Positions 7,655 through 16,399 of a DNA stretch of 31,615 nt are shown here, in pieces. Numbering within the stretch: position 1 is the first letter of the stretch; each line of letters opens with the position of its first letter. The position numbers and the translations under genes are program-made. The notes under the pieces were generated by a model that was not told the origin of the DNA, did no database searches, and saw nothing but the letters and a program-made list of their open reading frames with translations. The stretch lies in IMG/VR virus record IMGVR_UViG_3300025661_000015, positions 1-31,615 of that record; one strand, written 5' to 3'. Source of the stretch: a virus.

Positions 7655-9235
7655 CTATTCTCCTAACGCAAACCCAGAGCCAAATAGCTGGGTGTATTGT
7701 GTAAAAATTTCTGAGCTTGTCTTTACAACATCAGAAATTTTCATTCCGTGATAATATATTACTCCAAGATCATCTGTTTTAATTGTAAAATCTAATGTAG
7801 CACCATTGCTTTTTTCCATCTGATTAAACCCACAACCAGCAATCTTTTCTCTACTAGAATCAGCAGACACATACCCAAGTTCAGCAATATATGCTATCTG
7901 TATTAGTTTCCCATTTATATAAAACGTTAGATATTTTTCTGTAGTATCAACTGTTATAGCAATATAACTTATAAACTCTTCGCCTAAAGTATATCCTATA
8001 GGCTCGTTAGTAATTTCAGATATGTAATACCCATACCCAAAAGAAAATGCTGTTGTGCCTGTAACATAGTTTACATCACCATTTTCATCAACCATAAAAC
8101 CCTCAAACTTATGACCTGAACCTGTCTCGTTAGCAAACCCTAAATTATCATTAGCATCATAAGTCCATACAAACAACGGATAATACTTATACGTGGTAAA
8201 CCCATATGTTATATCTTTAATAGGAAGTCTGTTTATTTTAGAAGATACCATCATCTCTATTGTATAGCTTCCTAAACCTGAGAATATATCAGTCTCAGCT
8301 CTGTACCAGTTATTAGCTGCATATCCAAAAACTCCTGGAGCCCAGTAATCATCAACCGTATTATCAATACTTAAGGTATTCCCATTACCTGTCTGGTCAA
8401 CTATAGACGTTCCTGTACCACCATCATAATCAGTTGCATCCATAGAATACAAGGCTATACAATCGGAGTCATCTTGAAAGTTTTCTTTATCAACAATAGT
8501 AGCCCCAAAGTAAGTAAAGAATAAATCGTTTCCTCTTGTAAGACCAGCTATACCCCCACCGTCGGTAGCTATAGTATTCATCATAGCTAATAAACTATCG
8601 CTATAAGGAGTTACATCATCATATATAATTTCTTTCCTTAGGAATCCGCCTAATGAATTAATTCCTAATTCTGGATAATAATTATCAAATATATCTTTTA
8701 CATACTGTATTATGGATTGCCCGCTTGTTCTCTTAACTCTACTCGTAATGTTTTCTAAAATATAATGATCTCTTAACATATCCAATTTAGAGTTTACAAG
8801 CATCTCACATATGAAACCGTCTTTATATTTAGGTTCTAAAGTAAGTACACCATCGATTAAAGGAAGACGTTCTATCTCTTCACCATCTGCAATAGATTCT
8901 TCATACTCATAAAACTCATAAAACCTTAGTCTACTGTGATACATATAGTATGTTTTTACCCCTGTACTGTCAGTCCATAGTGAATCAACAGTTCCTTGTG
9001 GATTAAACGAACCTAACTCGTTAGTAAATCTTAGTGTAGTAGATGTCTGCTCAAACTTTCCTTCAAGTTTTTGGTCATCTAAATCAACTGATACTCCACT
9101 GACTCTCTCTACAAATAAAGAAGTAACATCTTGCCACTCAGGTTCCCACACTAATCCGTCTACAAGATTATCTTGGTTACCAACTCGTCGCTTAATCTCT
9201 ACTCTAAATACTTTTTGGTTAGTTCTAGTTAACAA
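7655..9235 (-). CDS. Tail-tip protein with LamG-like (concanavalin-like) domain
   Basis: A 526-residue protein starting at a TTG (9235) with GGAG seven bases upstream; the start overlaps the end of the preceding gene by 11 bases. Residues 1-255 look like a tail-hub or tail-associated protein (EWQDVTSLFVERVSGVSVDL, LRFTNELGSFNP). Residues 258-505 look like a laminin-G or concanavalin-type domain. It opens with CIALYSMDATDYDGG and VDQTGNGNTLS and continues with SYTIEMMVSS and KYLTFYINGKLI, the strands typical of such jelly-roll domains. These domains often bind glycans, so the protein may help the tail recognise a surface polysaccharide. The hub role comes from position, and the LamG call from the strand pattern. 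Confidence 0.7.
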   Translation of the reverse strand: MLTRTNQKVFRVEIKRRVGNQDNLVDGLVWEPEWQDVTSLFVERVSGVSVDLDDQKLEGKFEQTSTTLRFTNELGSFNPQGTVDSLWTDSTGVKTYYMYHSRLRFYEFYEYEESIADGEEIERLPLIDGVLTLEPKYKDGFICEMLVNSKLDMLRDHYILENITSRVKRTSGQSIIQYVKDIFDNYYPELGINSLGGFLRKEIIYDDVTPYSDSLLAMMNTIATDGGGIAGLTRGNDLFFTYFGATIVDKENFQDDSDCIALYSMDATDYDGGTGTSIVDQTGNGNTLSIDNTVDDYWAPGVFGYAANNWYRAETDIFSGLGSYTIEMMVSSKINRLPIKDITYGFTTYKYYPLFVWTYDANDNLGFANETGSGHKFEGFMVDENGDVNYVTGTTAFSFGYGYYISEITNEPIGYTLGEEFISYIAITVDTTEKYLTFYINGKLIQIAYIAELGYVSADSSREKIAGCGFNQMEKSNGATLDFTIKTDDLGVIYYHGMKISDVVKTSSEIFTQYTQLFGSGFALGE

Positions 9236-10112
9236 CTTTACTCTCCACTAAACTTATTTCAGCAATACCTTTGGTCTTATTGCCGTATTGATTTCTACCA
9301 TAAGACCCACTAGCAACAACATAATGTATATCATCTATAGATAATGTGTTATCAATATCAGAACCTGTATCAGGACAAGGGAAAAAATCATATATCCCAC
9401 CGTTAATTTCTATTGATTTTAAGAAGGCAGACTCATCAGCATCAGGTCTCATAATAGTCATGCTAGAATTGTATTGAGCCTGTCGTCTATTCTTAACCAT
9501 AGTTCCATTATAATCTTCATACGTAGATGCTTTAGGGTCAGTTACTTGTTCACTATAGTTTATAACCTTACCCTTAATTATTTTTGCTTCTCTTTGACCT
9601 ATGTACAATTCACCAATATATTTTTCTTGGTCTGGTGTCTGTGTAGCAGTAAGAGTTACTCTAATATATCTACCATGATTAGCGCTCTCCACTTCTATTC
9701 TTTCACCAGCAGCAGTAAGTACTAAAGAACCATCGTCTAATTGTACATACTCAACACCTGTTAACGCATCTGTATACCAATGTATACTAGATAAAGTATT
9801 AGTTGTGAACGAATACAAGGTAGACCATGTAGCATTATCATCACTTACTTCTATTGACCCTGATTTAGCGTTTATCTTTAGTAACTTAATAGCAGTTATA
9901 TAGTTTATACCGCCCATATCAAAGGTAATATAAACTGAAGTAGTATCATCATCAGCCCCTGTTGTGTATAAGAGACGGTCAGACCTGTGATCGTATATTA
10001 ATTTCTTATCTACCTCATACCAATTAACAGCTGGTAACAAAGTTAATGTAAAGTTAGTATTGACATTTAAGTCAGCGTAATTTGATTGACAAAATTCTGG
10101 TTGAAATGTCAT
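9225..10112 (-). CDS. Distal tail protein with discoidin-like domain
   Basis: A 295-residue protein encoded directly after the tape measure gene, the normal place of a distal tail protein. About residues 55-175 resemble a coagulation factor 5/8 type C (discoidin) domain: YITFDMGGINYITAIKLL near the start, IEVSDDNATWSTLY in the middle and GRYIRVTLTATQ near the end. Such domains often bind sugars. The C-terminal part (MTIMRPDADESAFLKSI and a YDFFPCPDTG segment) suits a tail protein that forms a ring under the tube. The ATG has a GGAG upstream. Confidence 0.62.
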   Translation of the reverse strand: MTFQPEFCQSNYADLNVNTNFTLTLLPAVNWYEVDKKLIYDHRSDRLLYTTGADDDTTSVYITFDMGGINYITAIKLLKINAKSGSIEVSDDNATWSTLYSFTTNTLSSIHWYTDALTGVEYVQLDDGSLVLTAAGERIEVESANHGRYIRVTLTATQTPDQEKYIGELYIGQREAKIIKGKVINYSEQVTDPKASTYEDYNGTMVKNRRQAQYNSSMTIMRPDADESAFLKSIEINGGIYDFFPCPDTGSDIDNTLSIDDIHYVVASGSYGRNQYGNKTKGIAEISLVESKVVN

Positions 10113-10113
10113 A

Positions 10114-12561
10114 TTATACTCCCATCTCAGAAATTAAGAAGTTTTGATTATTGATTGCTTTAGTCAATATCCTTAATTCTGTATCACCGATTATCATAGT
10201 ACCCTTTTCTTTTGCTATCTGTCCTATGGCAGATAGTTTAGAAGATATTGTAGCCAGCATGCCTGTTGTATCTCCTACAGATGACCCAGCCCTTATATCG
10301 GCTGCTTGAGATGCGGGTATAATCATCTCACCTTTATGTATATTTGCTACCATATCTCTAGGAACATAATCAGTTCCAGTGGCAAAACTACCATCTGCTT
10401 GCATTGGACCTTCAGCCCCTCCTGATCCCAGACGAAGCATTGTTTTTATAAGGCTGCCAACTCCTGGGAGAAAAAAATCTATAAAGAATGCAATAATTTC
10501 AGTAGCTAAGAAGTCAGCTATCTTCTTATATATTAAATCCAGAATAGTTTCCCATAATGTTTTAAAAAATTTGGTTAAGGTAACAGCATTCTTATCCCTG
10601 TCCTTCTTGGCTTGTCTCTCAGCCTCGTCTATATCTCTTTGTCTTTTCTTATCCAAATCAGCCAAGTCATCTTGTAACTGTTTATAAGCTGCCCTACGCT
10701 CTTCAAAAGATGTAAATACTTTAGTGTTATAATCCTCTAATAAATCTTCTCTTTTTAAATTTGAAGCTAAATCTATATCCGCTAGGTCTTCCCCTAACTT
10801 CTCGTTTATCTTATCTTTTTCTGTGTTTGTGAATAACTCAAAAAACATATCAGACATTGCCTCACCTAGTTTTTTTCTTATATCTAAAACATCAACTAAA
10901 AAATCTTTAAACCTTGTTTTAACATCATCAAAATAAGTAAGCAACGTTGGAGGAGCGTCTGCTTTTCCTCCCTTTCCGTTAACCCCTTTTCCGTTAACCC
11001 CTTTTCCGTTAACCCCCTCGAATAGAGTATTCTTTAACTCAGCATAAGAACCTTTAAACTCTTTAATATATTTTATAAACGATTCGGAACCATCCTTTAA
11101 ATGTTCTGTTAAGTTTCCTATGAATGCATCCATAGGTGTATTAGTTGTAACGCCAGGATTATCAGTCTCAAATTTAGCTAAAGTAACTTGCAATGCTTGT
11201 AACTTTTTATTTGTAGCTTCTATTTCTTTAGGGGTAAGTGGCTCATACTTTCTTTCTGTTATTCCAAATATAGCCCCCCAATCTTCCCATGCCCAACCGC
11301 TTTTTACTTTTCCTTGTGATAGAGCATTATTAAGGGTCTTTATTTTATTTTCAATGTCAGCCTTCTTCATTATCTTTTGAAATTTTTCTATTCCTCCAGA
11401 TGCCATAACAATAGCTACATAAAATATACCAAGAGAAACAGATAAACTAAGTATCCCAGCCATTAATCCACCAGCAGCCAACACTGATAATGCGCCAGCT
11501 ATACCGTATATAACGCCCTTAACCATAGAAACCGTCTTAAATAGAGCTAGAACTATAACTAAATCAAACAATACGTTTAAGAAGTCTTTTAGTTTCTTCA
11601 TATCCATGGCTTCAATAGCAGCGGCTATACCATTCCAAAATCCGTGTATCTTTTCTGAAATCTTATAAGTATTATCTTCTAAAATATCGTTAACTGATTT
11701 TAGCTTCTTTAGAATTATTTTAAAGGAATCAGCAAAGGCTAATCTCTGTATATTCTCTACCGTAGTAGAAATAGCAGACCCTATAGCAGCCCATGTCATT
11801 TTAAACTTTAAAGAAGCTTCATCAAATCCTTTTAAATAACTAGCTAGTTTTTCTAAGAAATTTCCGTCCTTCTTCCATTGAGCTGTTATATCTCTCCATG
11901 TAGGACCCAACTGAGCCTTTAAGAACAAAGATAAAGTTGTACCTTGTCTTGCTAGTCCCTCCATAACTGCGCGCATTTCTTGCGCATACTGTATATTCTG
12001 ATTAGGCATACCAGCAGTTAATACAGCAATAGTATTAACAATAGTCTTAAATCCTTTTATCTGTTTTGCATTATTTAAATCTAAGAAAACTCCCTGCTTC
12101 TGTAGCTCTCTATTAACTAATGACATCTGATGTCTATTAGCCAACGTATCTTTATTTATTTCTATTAATGTTAACTGAAGATCGTGGGCATATTTGTAAG
12201 ATTGCTGAAACGCACCAGCAAGGTCATCAGTACCTTTTCTAGCAACGAAGGATGTAACTAGAGCAGCACTCTGTGCTACGTCCATATTGAACTTCTCAAC
12301 CGCTTTAAAACTCTGCATGAACGTCTGCTTAACAGCATTAATAGCAGCTCGATAAGCATAAAGCCTAATTATAGCTCCCACAATACTGCCGCTAAGTAGA
12401 TTAGTAGAGCCAGCATACCTTGAACTAGCTCTAGAAGCCCCACCCATGGTATTGCTAAACTGACTGAATTTAGTAAGCATTCTATTCATAGAGCCTACTA
12501 ATTGGGTAGTATCCCCTCTAAATTTTACTGTTACACTATCGGTCAATCCTGCCATACCCAT
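10114..12561 (-). CDS. Tail tape measure protein
   Basis: An 815-residue protein, the longest complete gene here, encoded just after the tail assembly chaperones as in most siphophages. It sets tail length and is ejected ahead of the DNA. The N-terminus is helical and alanine-rich; hydrophobic segments at about residues 327-388 may cross the membrane at infection. The C-terminus has the common tape measure pattern GTDYVPRDMVANIHKGEMII (near 730-750). At 516-531 the pentapeptide VNGKG occurs three times, from a 15-bp DNA repeat. At roughly 0.15 nm per residue the tail would be about 120 nm. No lysozyme or peptidase motif was seen. Confidence 0.93.
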   Translation of the reverse strand: MGMAGLTDSVTVKFRGDTTQLVGSMNRMLTKFSQFSNTMGGASRASSRYAGSTNLLSGSIVGAIIRLYAYRAAINAVKQTFMQSFKAVEKFNMDVAQSAALVTSFVARKGTDDLAGAFQQSYKYAHDLQLTLIEINKDTLANRHQMSLVNRELQKQGVFLDLNNAKQIKGFKTIVNTIAVLTAGMPNQNIQYAQEMRAVMEGLARQGTTLSLFLKAQLGPTWRDITAQWKKDGNFLEKLASYLKGFDEASLKFKMTWAAIGSAISTTVENIQRLAFADSFKIILKKLKSVNDILEDNTYKISEKIHGFWNGIAAAIEAMDMKKLKDFLNVLFDLVIVLALFKTVSMVKGVIYGIAGALSVLAAGGLMAGILSLSVSLGIFYVAIVMASGGIEKFQKIMKKADIENKIKTLNNALSQGKVKSGWAWEDWGAIFGITERKYEPLTPKEIEATNKKLQALQVTLAKFETDNPGVTTNTPMDAFIGNLTEHLKDGSESFIKYIKEFKGSYAELKNTLFEGVNGKGVNGKGVNGKGGKADAPPTLLTYFDDVKTRFKDFLVDVLDIRKKLGEAMSDMFFELFTNTEKDKINEKLGEDLADIDLASNLKREDLLEDYNTKVFTSFEERRAAYKQLQDDLADLDKKRQRDIDEAERQAKKDRDKNAVTLTKFFKTLWETILDLIYKKIADFLATEIIAFFIDFFLPGVGSLIKTMLRLGSGGAEGPMQADGSFATGTDYVPRDMVANIHKGEMIIPASQAADIRAGSSVGDTTGMLATISSKLSAIGQIAKEKGTMIIGDTELRILTKAINNQNFLISEMGV
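10971..11016 (-). repeat. 15-bp tandem repeat in the tape measure gene
   Basis: The unit CCCCTTTTCCGTTAA (plus strand) occurs about three times in a row, the first slightly degenerate. It encodes VNGKG in the minus-strand tape measure gene. The unit length is a multiple of three, so gain or loss of copies keeps the frame and changes protein length by five residues. It lies in the flexible linker between the membrane segments and the C-terminal helices. Confidence 0.85.
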
Positions 12562-12562
12562 A

Positions 12563-13239
12563 TTATTTTCCTTTTTGAACTATATTAGTAATGTTCTCCA
12601 ACAAAGCTATATTCTCTGGAGATTTCTCATCTGTATCAACAGGATCAGACATCTCCATTTCTTCCTCAGCTAAAATAGCGTTCAGTCCCTCGTAACCCTT
12701 TTTGCTGCCCGCTATCTTTAACTTAGTATCCAATTCTAGCGCTTCCGCTTTTCTTAGATATTTTAATGTGTAATATACCTCTTTAAACGTAAACGTCAGA
12801 ATCTCTTGTGGAGACATCTTCAATTGGTGACATAACTTAAAAACTATTTCGTTCCATTCAATCTCTGGAGCACCTACTTCTTCTGAGTCTGTACTCCCTT
12901 GTCGTTTTTTGGGTTAGGTCTTGAATCTTCGATTGTTAACATCAAAGCTTCTCCTAAAACATTTAAAGTTTCTATATCCAGCAACGACCTAAAGACATCA
13001 ATACTGTCATTAAACTCGTCCTTCTCTACTAACAAATCCCATCCTACCTGTGTAGCCCATGTAGCAGGTTGATTCTGCATATTTTCCATAAGCTGTTCCA
13101 TGGATTGTCCTCTTTTTTCATACTCAATCATTTTTGCTAAATCAAAACGACTTAGCGTCAATTCTTTAGTTACTTCGCCAATAGTTAACTTAAATGTATT
13201 ACCTACTGGTTGACTTACTAGTTCATATAATTTTGCCAT
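12563..13239 (-). CDS. Tail assembly chaperone, long form by -1 frameshift (G-T type)
   Basis: The frame that ends at 12563 has no good start of its own: its first possible codon (TTG 12823) has no ribosome site. The same frame stays open upstream to the slippery heptamer at 12904-12910, so a -1 slip joins the first 112 residues of the upstream chaperone to about 113 residues of the second frame. This gives a product of about 225 residues. It matches the lambda G/GT arrangement, where the short form is abundant and the frameshifted form is rare, and both help the tape measure protein and the tail tube assemble. The stop lies two bases before the tape measure start. Confidence 0.85.
12874..13239 (-). 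CDS. Tail assembly chaperone, short form (G type)
   Basis: A 121-residue protein between the tail tube and tape measure genes, the fixed place of this chaperone. It is acidic and helical with no known enzyme motif (LTIGEVTKELTLSRFDLAK, then DLLVEKDEFNDSIDVF). Lambda gpG is the model. Nine codons before its stop lies a canonical slippery site that produces the longer form. The ATG at 13239 is preceded by GGAGAG. The identification rests on position, size and the frameshift site together. Confidence 0.85.
   Translation of the reverse strand: MAKLYELVSQPVGNTFKLTIGEVTKELTLSRFDLAKMIEYEKRGQSMEQLMENMQNQPATWATQVGWDLLVEKDEFNDSIDVFRSLLDIETLNVLGEALMLTIEDSRPNPKNDKGVQTQKK
12904..12910 (-). promoter_or_regulatory. 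Programmed -1 frameshift site A AAA AAC
   Basis: On the coding strand the bases at 12910-12904 read A AAA AAC, with the codon boundaries of the upstream frame at AAA and AAC. This is the classic X XXY YYZ heptamer on which ribosomes slip back one base. Zero-frame reading reaches TAG at 12874-12876. After the slip the frame runs CGA CAA GGG and onward without a stop to 12563. I checked each codon between 12904 and 12821. Confidence 0.9.
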
Positions 13240-13250
13240 TTTTTCTCTCC

Positions 13251-14153
13251 TTATGTAAGTTCTTGAATAGTATCATAACGCTTGAACGCATAGCCCAAAT
13301 CGTTATCAAACATGACTTTAATTGATAAATCTACATTGGCCCATTCTTTAGCAGCCATTCCTGCAGGTACTGAGTTCATTTTAACTCTTGGAAACCTGTC
13401 CATAACAAACTCTCCATTTGACTTCTTCTGTGAAACTAACCACATATCAAACTCAACTGGAACTGGATTTTCACCAAATGAATATTCATTGTAACCCTCG
13501 TTAGGTTTACGAACATCAAAGAAAGCTACATCGCCTGCAGTCATTCCAATAGTTCCTGATCCTCCTGTTAATGCAAATCCTACAGCAGGAACATTAACAG
13601 TATCTCCTGTTACAACAGTTAAAGCAGCAGTAGTAATCTTTAATGTATCAGTAGTAAAAACTTCATCAGTTCCTCTAGTGAAATCATTATCAGTAACAGC
13701 ATATACATCAACAGCTGCAGCAGCAGATGTGCTACAAGTTATCATGTATCTACCTTCTTTTAAATTAGCTACTCCATTTCCTGAAGATGTTGATAAAGCA
13801 ATTGATGCAATACCAGTAGTAGCATTTGAAACAGAAGTTCCGTAATCATTAGTTAAAGTTGTAATATTACCACTAACTTCAGCAGCTTCGCTTGTGCTAA
13901 CTGTGTAACCAGCAATAGTATACAAAAACGGTTTAAACTCAGAAATAGTCAACGCAATATCATTACTGATATTACCGTCTGACGAATCCCAAGCACTAGG
14001 ATTACTACCACCATAAAGGTCGATTTGTTCACGTTCCATAGTCGGGTCATACGTCTGAACAACTTTTACCATACCGTAAGGCAACTTAGTTGTCTTATTA
14101 ACAGCAGTCATTGACGTTATACCAAAACTTGTTCTTGGTTTATTTAGTGCCAT
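13251..14153 (-). CDS. Major tail tube protein
   Basis: A 300-residue protein encoded just upstream of the chaperone genes, the usual position of the tail tube subunit, which forms the hollow tube of a long non-contractile tail. The N-terminal third and the C-terminal quarter (VPVEFDMWLVSQKKSNGEF) would make the tube fold. Residues of about 95-225 are Thr, Ser and Ala-rich strands and look like an inserted surface domain (SIALSTSSGNG, LKITTAALTVVTGD), an Ig-like decoration common on tube proteins. The start has CTCC (GGAG) upstream. The call rests mainly on position and size. Confidence 0.78.
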   Translation of the reverse strand: MALNKPRTSFGITSMTAVNKTTKLPYGMVKVVQTYDPTMEREQIDLYGGSNPSAWDSSDGNISNDIALTISEFKPFLYTIAGYTVSTSEAAEVSGNITTLTNDYGTSVSNATTGIASIALSTSSGNGVANLKEGRYMITCSTSAAAAVDVYAVTDNDFTRGTDEVFTTDTLKITTAALTVVTGDTVNVPAVGFALTGGSGTIGMTAGDVAFFDVRKPNEGYNEYSFGENPVPVEFDMWLVSQKKSNGEFVMDRFPRVKMNSVPAGMAAKEWANVDLSIKVMFDNDLGYAFKRYDTIQELT

Positions 14154-14168
14154 GATTTTTCTCCTTTC

Positions 14169-14339
14169 TTAAATTATCTTTTCTTGAGTCAAAGTGGGCT
14201 TCCACTTTTTATCAATACCAGAATATTTTTTACCCTTTTCGAATTTGAGGTGTACATCATTATGATGTATCTCAAAACTGTGTTTAGCCACGAAAGAAGG
14301 AATATTCTTTGTTTCCTTAATAGAGCTAGATTTTTCCAT
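14169..14339 (-). CDS. Small protein between tail terminator and tube genes
   Basis: A 56-residue basic protein starting MEKSSSIKETKNIPSFVAKH. The start at 14339 is chosen because AAGGAGGAC precedes it by five to ten bases; a longer frame from TTG 14363 would place the ribosome site inside the gene. It contains several His and Lys residues but no known motif. Small genes at this position are seen in other siphophages and may be virion or assembly factors; that is inference only. Confidence 0.6.
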   Translation of the reverse strand: MEKSSSIKETKNIPSFVAKHSFEIHHNDVHLKFEKGKKYSGIDKKWKPTLTQEKII

Positions 14340-14352
14340 TCTGTCCTCCTTA

Positions 14353-14835
14353 CTAAAACGCAAACGTTACATTAAATGCTATAGAAGCTATATCATAAAC
14401 TGTACCGGCTGCTGTTTCTAAAAGCTTAGAATCCATTTTACTGATTTCTGGATTTAAATCCTGAAATGTTTTAACGATTTTCTCTTGTACTAATTCTAGT
14501 AAGACACGATTCATTCTAGCTTTAATTTTCCCAACATTACCTTCCCCTGTATCCAATATAAAACAAGTTAGTCTTATAGGATATGTAAGTGAATGAGCAT
14601 AACCAGTACTACTAGCTGCTCCAATCACAGGGTCTCCTCCAACAAACTGAAAAAACGACATAGGATACGGTGGTATGTCAGACATACTCCAAGTGTAATA
14701 AGAATCACAATTAAAGCCTCCTAACAGATAGTCACTTTTTTCTTTATCAATAGCGTACATATAATCGTTAAGGTTCTCTTTCATAAGAGTCTCTAGTTCA
14801 CCCATAAATGTTTCTAAATCATACTTAGTAACCAC
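14353..14835 (-). CDS. Probable tail terminator protein
   Basis: A 160-residue protein starting at GTG 14835 (GGAGG eight bases upstream), overlapping the gene before it by 11 bases. It is located between the neck protein and the tail tube, as tail terminators are. The central segment (YPIRLTCFILDTGEGN, then a helix MNRVLLELVQEKIVKTF) suits the alpha/beta fold of terminators of the lambda gpU or HK97 gp12 type. No distinctive motif, so position and fold pattern carry the call. Its role would be to cap the tail tube at fixed length and join it to the head. Confidence 0.6.
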   Translation of the reverse strand: MVTKYDLETFMGELETLMKENLNDYMYAIDKEKSDYLLGGFNCDSYYTWSMSDIPPYPMSFFQFVGGDPVIGAASSTGYAHSLTYPIRLTCFILDTGEGNVGKIKARMNRVLLELVQEKIVKTFQDLNPEISKMDSKLLETAAGTVYDIASIAFNVTFAF

Positions 14836-15598
14836 CTTTTTTACCTCCAGATATAATATAATCGTTTAGGGTATTAACCCATCTTTCCTGTCTATTAGTT
14901 CCTATCGGATTTAATTGAACAGGGTTTCTAGAAGGAACCTGCGTTCCTCCAAGACCAGGGTGACCATCAGCATTCCATTTAGCTTTAGGATTTGTTGTAC
15001 CTATAGTTAATTGGTTACCAGTAATCTGTTCTACCCTCTCACTTGAATCTCCTGAATCAGTTAATGAATCCATTAACTGCCCACTATCCACTAAAATAGG
15101 GTATAACCCTCCAGTTATGGAGTTCCTCTTATACCTTGCAGACATTCCAAGAGGATTATAATCATCGAAAAATGGGGTTTTCCCATTTCCGTACTGACTA
15201 AAGATTTCCTCCGTGTTAGTAGCAAAAAAATCTGCACCTAATTTTTGTAATGCCGGACCAAGTGATAGCGAACTTTTTTTAATTTCTCTTAACTTTTTAA
15301 CTAGTAAAGATGATACTCCTTTAGTGGCACCACCAGAGATGAATCTAAATAAGTCTGTTTCAAAATCTAAGTCTTTTACACGAAGAACTTGTACATTACT
15401 TTCCTTAGAAGTAACCGTTACTATTTTTTCAGAGTAATCTACAACTATTCTAGGAATTCCAAATTCACCTGCTCTTGCAATAGCTGCATTAGCTTTACCT
15501 GTAGACAACCATCCCTTTGACTCCCACAATTTAATACGTGTTAAGTATTTCCTTTCATAAGCTGGGTTTTCACCCCTACCTATTAACTGGGTTACCAT
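14825..15598 (-). CDS. Virion morphogenesis / neck protein (Mu gpG-like)
   Basis: A 257-residue protein. The C-terminal half has the phage virion morphogenesis pattern: LYPILVDSGQLMDSLTDSG, then a strand TIGTTNPKAKWNADG and QVPSRNPVQLN, the equivalent of the L-x-DTG-x-L, YA-x-H-x-G and PAR-x-F series in this family. The N-terminal 60 residues (GRGENPAYERKYLTRIKLW) are an extra helical region. Such proteins are neck or tail-completion factors. The start has GGAG upstream. Confidence 0.72.
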   Translation of the reverse strand: MVTQLIGRGENPAYERKYLTRIKLWESKGWLSTGKANAAIARAGEFGIPRIVVDYSEKIVTVTSKESNVQVLRVKDLDFETDLFRFISGGATKGVSSLLVKKLREIKKSSLSLGPALQKLGADFFATNTEEIFSQYGNGKTPFFDDYNPLGMSARYKRNSITGGLYPILVDSGQLMDSLTDSGDSSERVEQITGNQLTIGTTNPKAKWNADGHPGLGGTQVPSRNPVQLNPIGTNRQERWVNTLNDYIISGGKKGGY

Positions 15599-16038
15599 TG
15601 GGCAGTCTCCTTTGTTGCTTCAGCAGTAATATCGTTAGCAGCTGTGTAGCTGTAAGAATTTACTGTAGAAGCAGCGGCTGTATTCAACAATCTGAAACTA
15701 CCATCTCTTATTTGATCTAGTTTTTTCTGAAAGCCACTATGACTAATCCCCCTCGGTACGAGAGCTTGATTAACAGAAATATTGACTCTATTCTTTCCTA
15801 GAACAAAATTTACTTCGTCCCTGACATATTCAACACATAAATTCTTAAGTATTAAAAGGTCAGTCGCATCAGTAACTGGTACTACATATTCTTGAGCTAC
15901 AGCAGAATATATCAAAGCAGTTGCCTGATCAATCCAACCTTCAACAACATCTTTAGATGGTTTAGTACTAGCGGACAGTACTACTCCTTGATAGAAAGCA
16001 TCTAAATCAGTAGTTAGACAAAGCCTTGTATATGCCAT
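15592..16038 (-). CDS. Head-tail connector (DUF1320 / Mu gp36-like)
   Basis: A 148-residue helical protein. The pattern YTRLCLTTDLDAFYQGVV, then EGWIDQATALIYSAVAQEYV and a long helix ILKNLCVEYVRDEVNF, resembles Mu gp36-like (DUF1320) connector proteins, which sit between portal and tail. It lies in a neck cluster beside a Mu gpG-like gene, which supports the call. The C-terminus is a Ser, Thr and Ala-rich extension. The start site is weaker than most here; AAGGAG is about 11 to 14 bases from the ATG. Confidence 0.7.
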   Translation of the reverse strand: MAYTRLCLTTDLDAFYQGVVLSASTKPSKDVVEGWIDQATALIYSAVAQEYVVPVTDATDLLILKNLCVEYVRDEVNFVLGKNRVNISVNQALVPRGISHSGFQKKLDQIRDGSFRLLNTAAASTVNSYSYTAANDITAEATKETAQW

Positions 16039-16040
16039 TT

Positions 16041-16385
16041 TTAGTACCCCGCTCCTTGAGTAATCACAGTAGCGCTAACTGTTGTAGCAGTACTTAAAAC
16101 TGTAGTAACTCTAGCTCGTATATAAGTATACGGAGCAGTGATTCCTACATTATAAGATGATGTACTAGCGCTTGATGTACTATCAATAGTTACATAACTC
16201 CCTGTAGAGGTAGCTGCTGTAGTACCATCAATAATAACAACTTGAGCAGCAGTATTACCTGTTACTACTACTGAAACATTACTCTTCTCAGTTTTAGCAT
16301 AGGATAATGCAGTTCCAGTGTTTACACCAGCTGATGAACCAGCTGCAACTGTTAACAATGTATAATTCGCGTTCATTAAAACCAT
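16041..16385 (-). CDS. Small beta-rich structural protein, decoration-like
   Basis: A 114-residue protein made of Thr, Ser, Ala and Val-rich strands (VSVVVTGNTAAQVVIIDG, YIRARVTTVLSTATTVSATV). It resembles Ig-like or decoration proteins of phage heads and necks. It lies between the glycosyltransferase-like gene and the connector gene. GGAG lies six bases before ATG 16385. Its surface-exposed Ser and Thr residues would make it a plausible target of the neighbouring glycosyltransferase-like protein, which is speculation. Confidence 0.5.
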   Translation of the reverse strand: MVLMNANYTLLTVAAGSSAGVNTGTALSYAKTEKSNVSVVVTGNTAAQVVIIDGTTAATSTGSYVTIDSTSSASTSSYNVGITAPYTYIRARVTTVLSTATTVSATVITQGAGY

Positions 16386-16399
16386 AATGGTCTCCTTTC

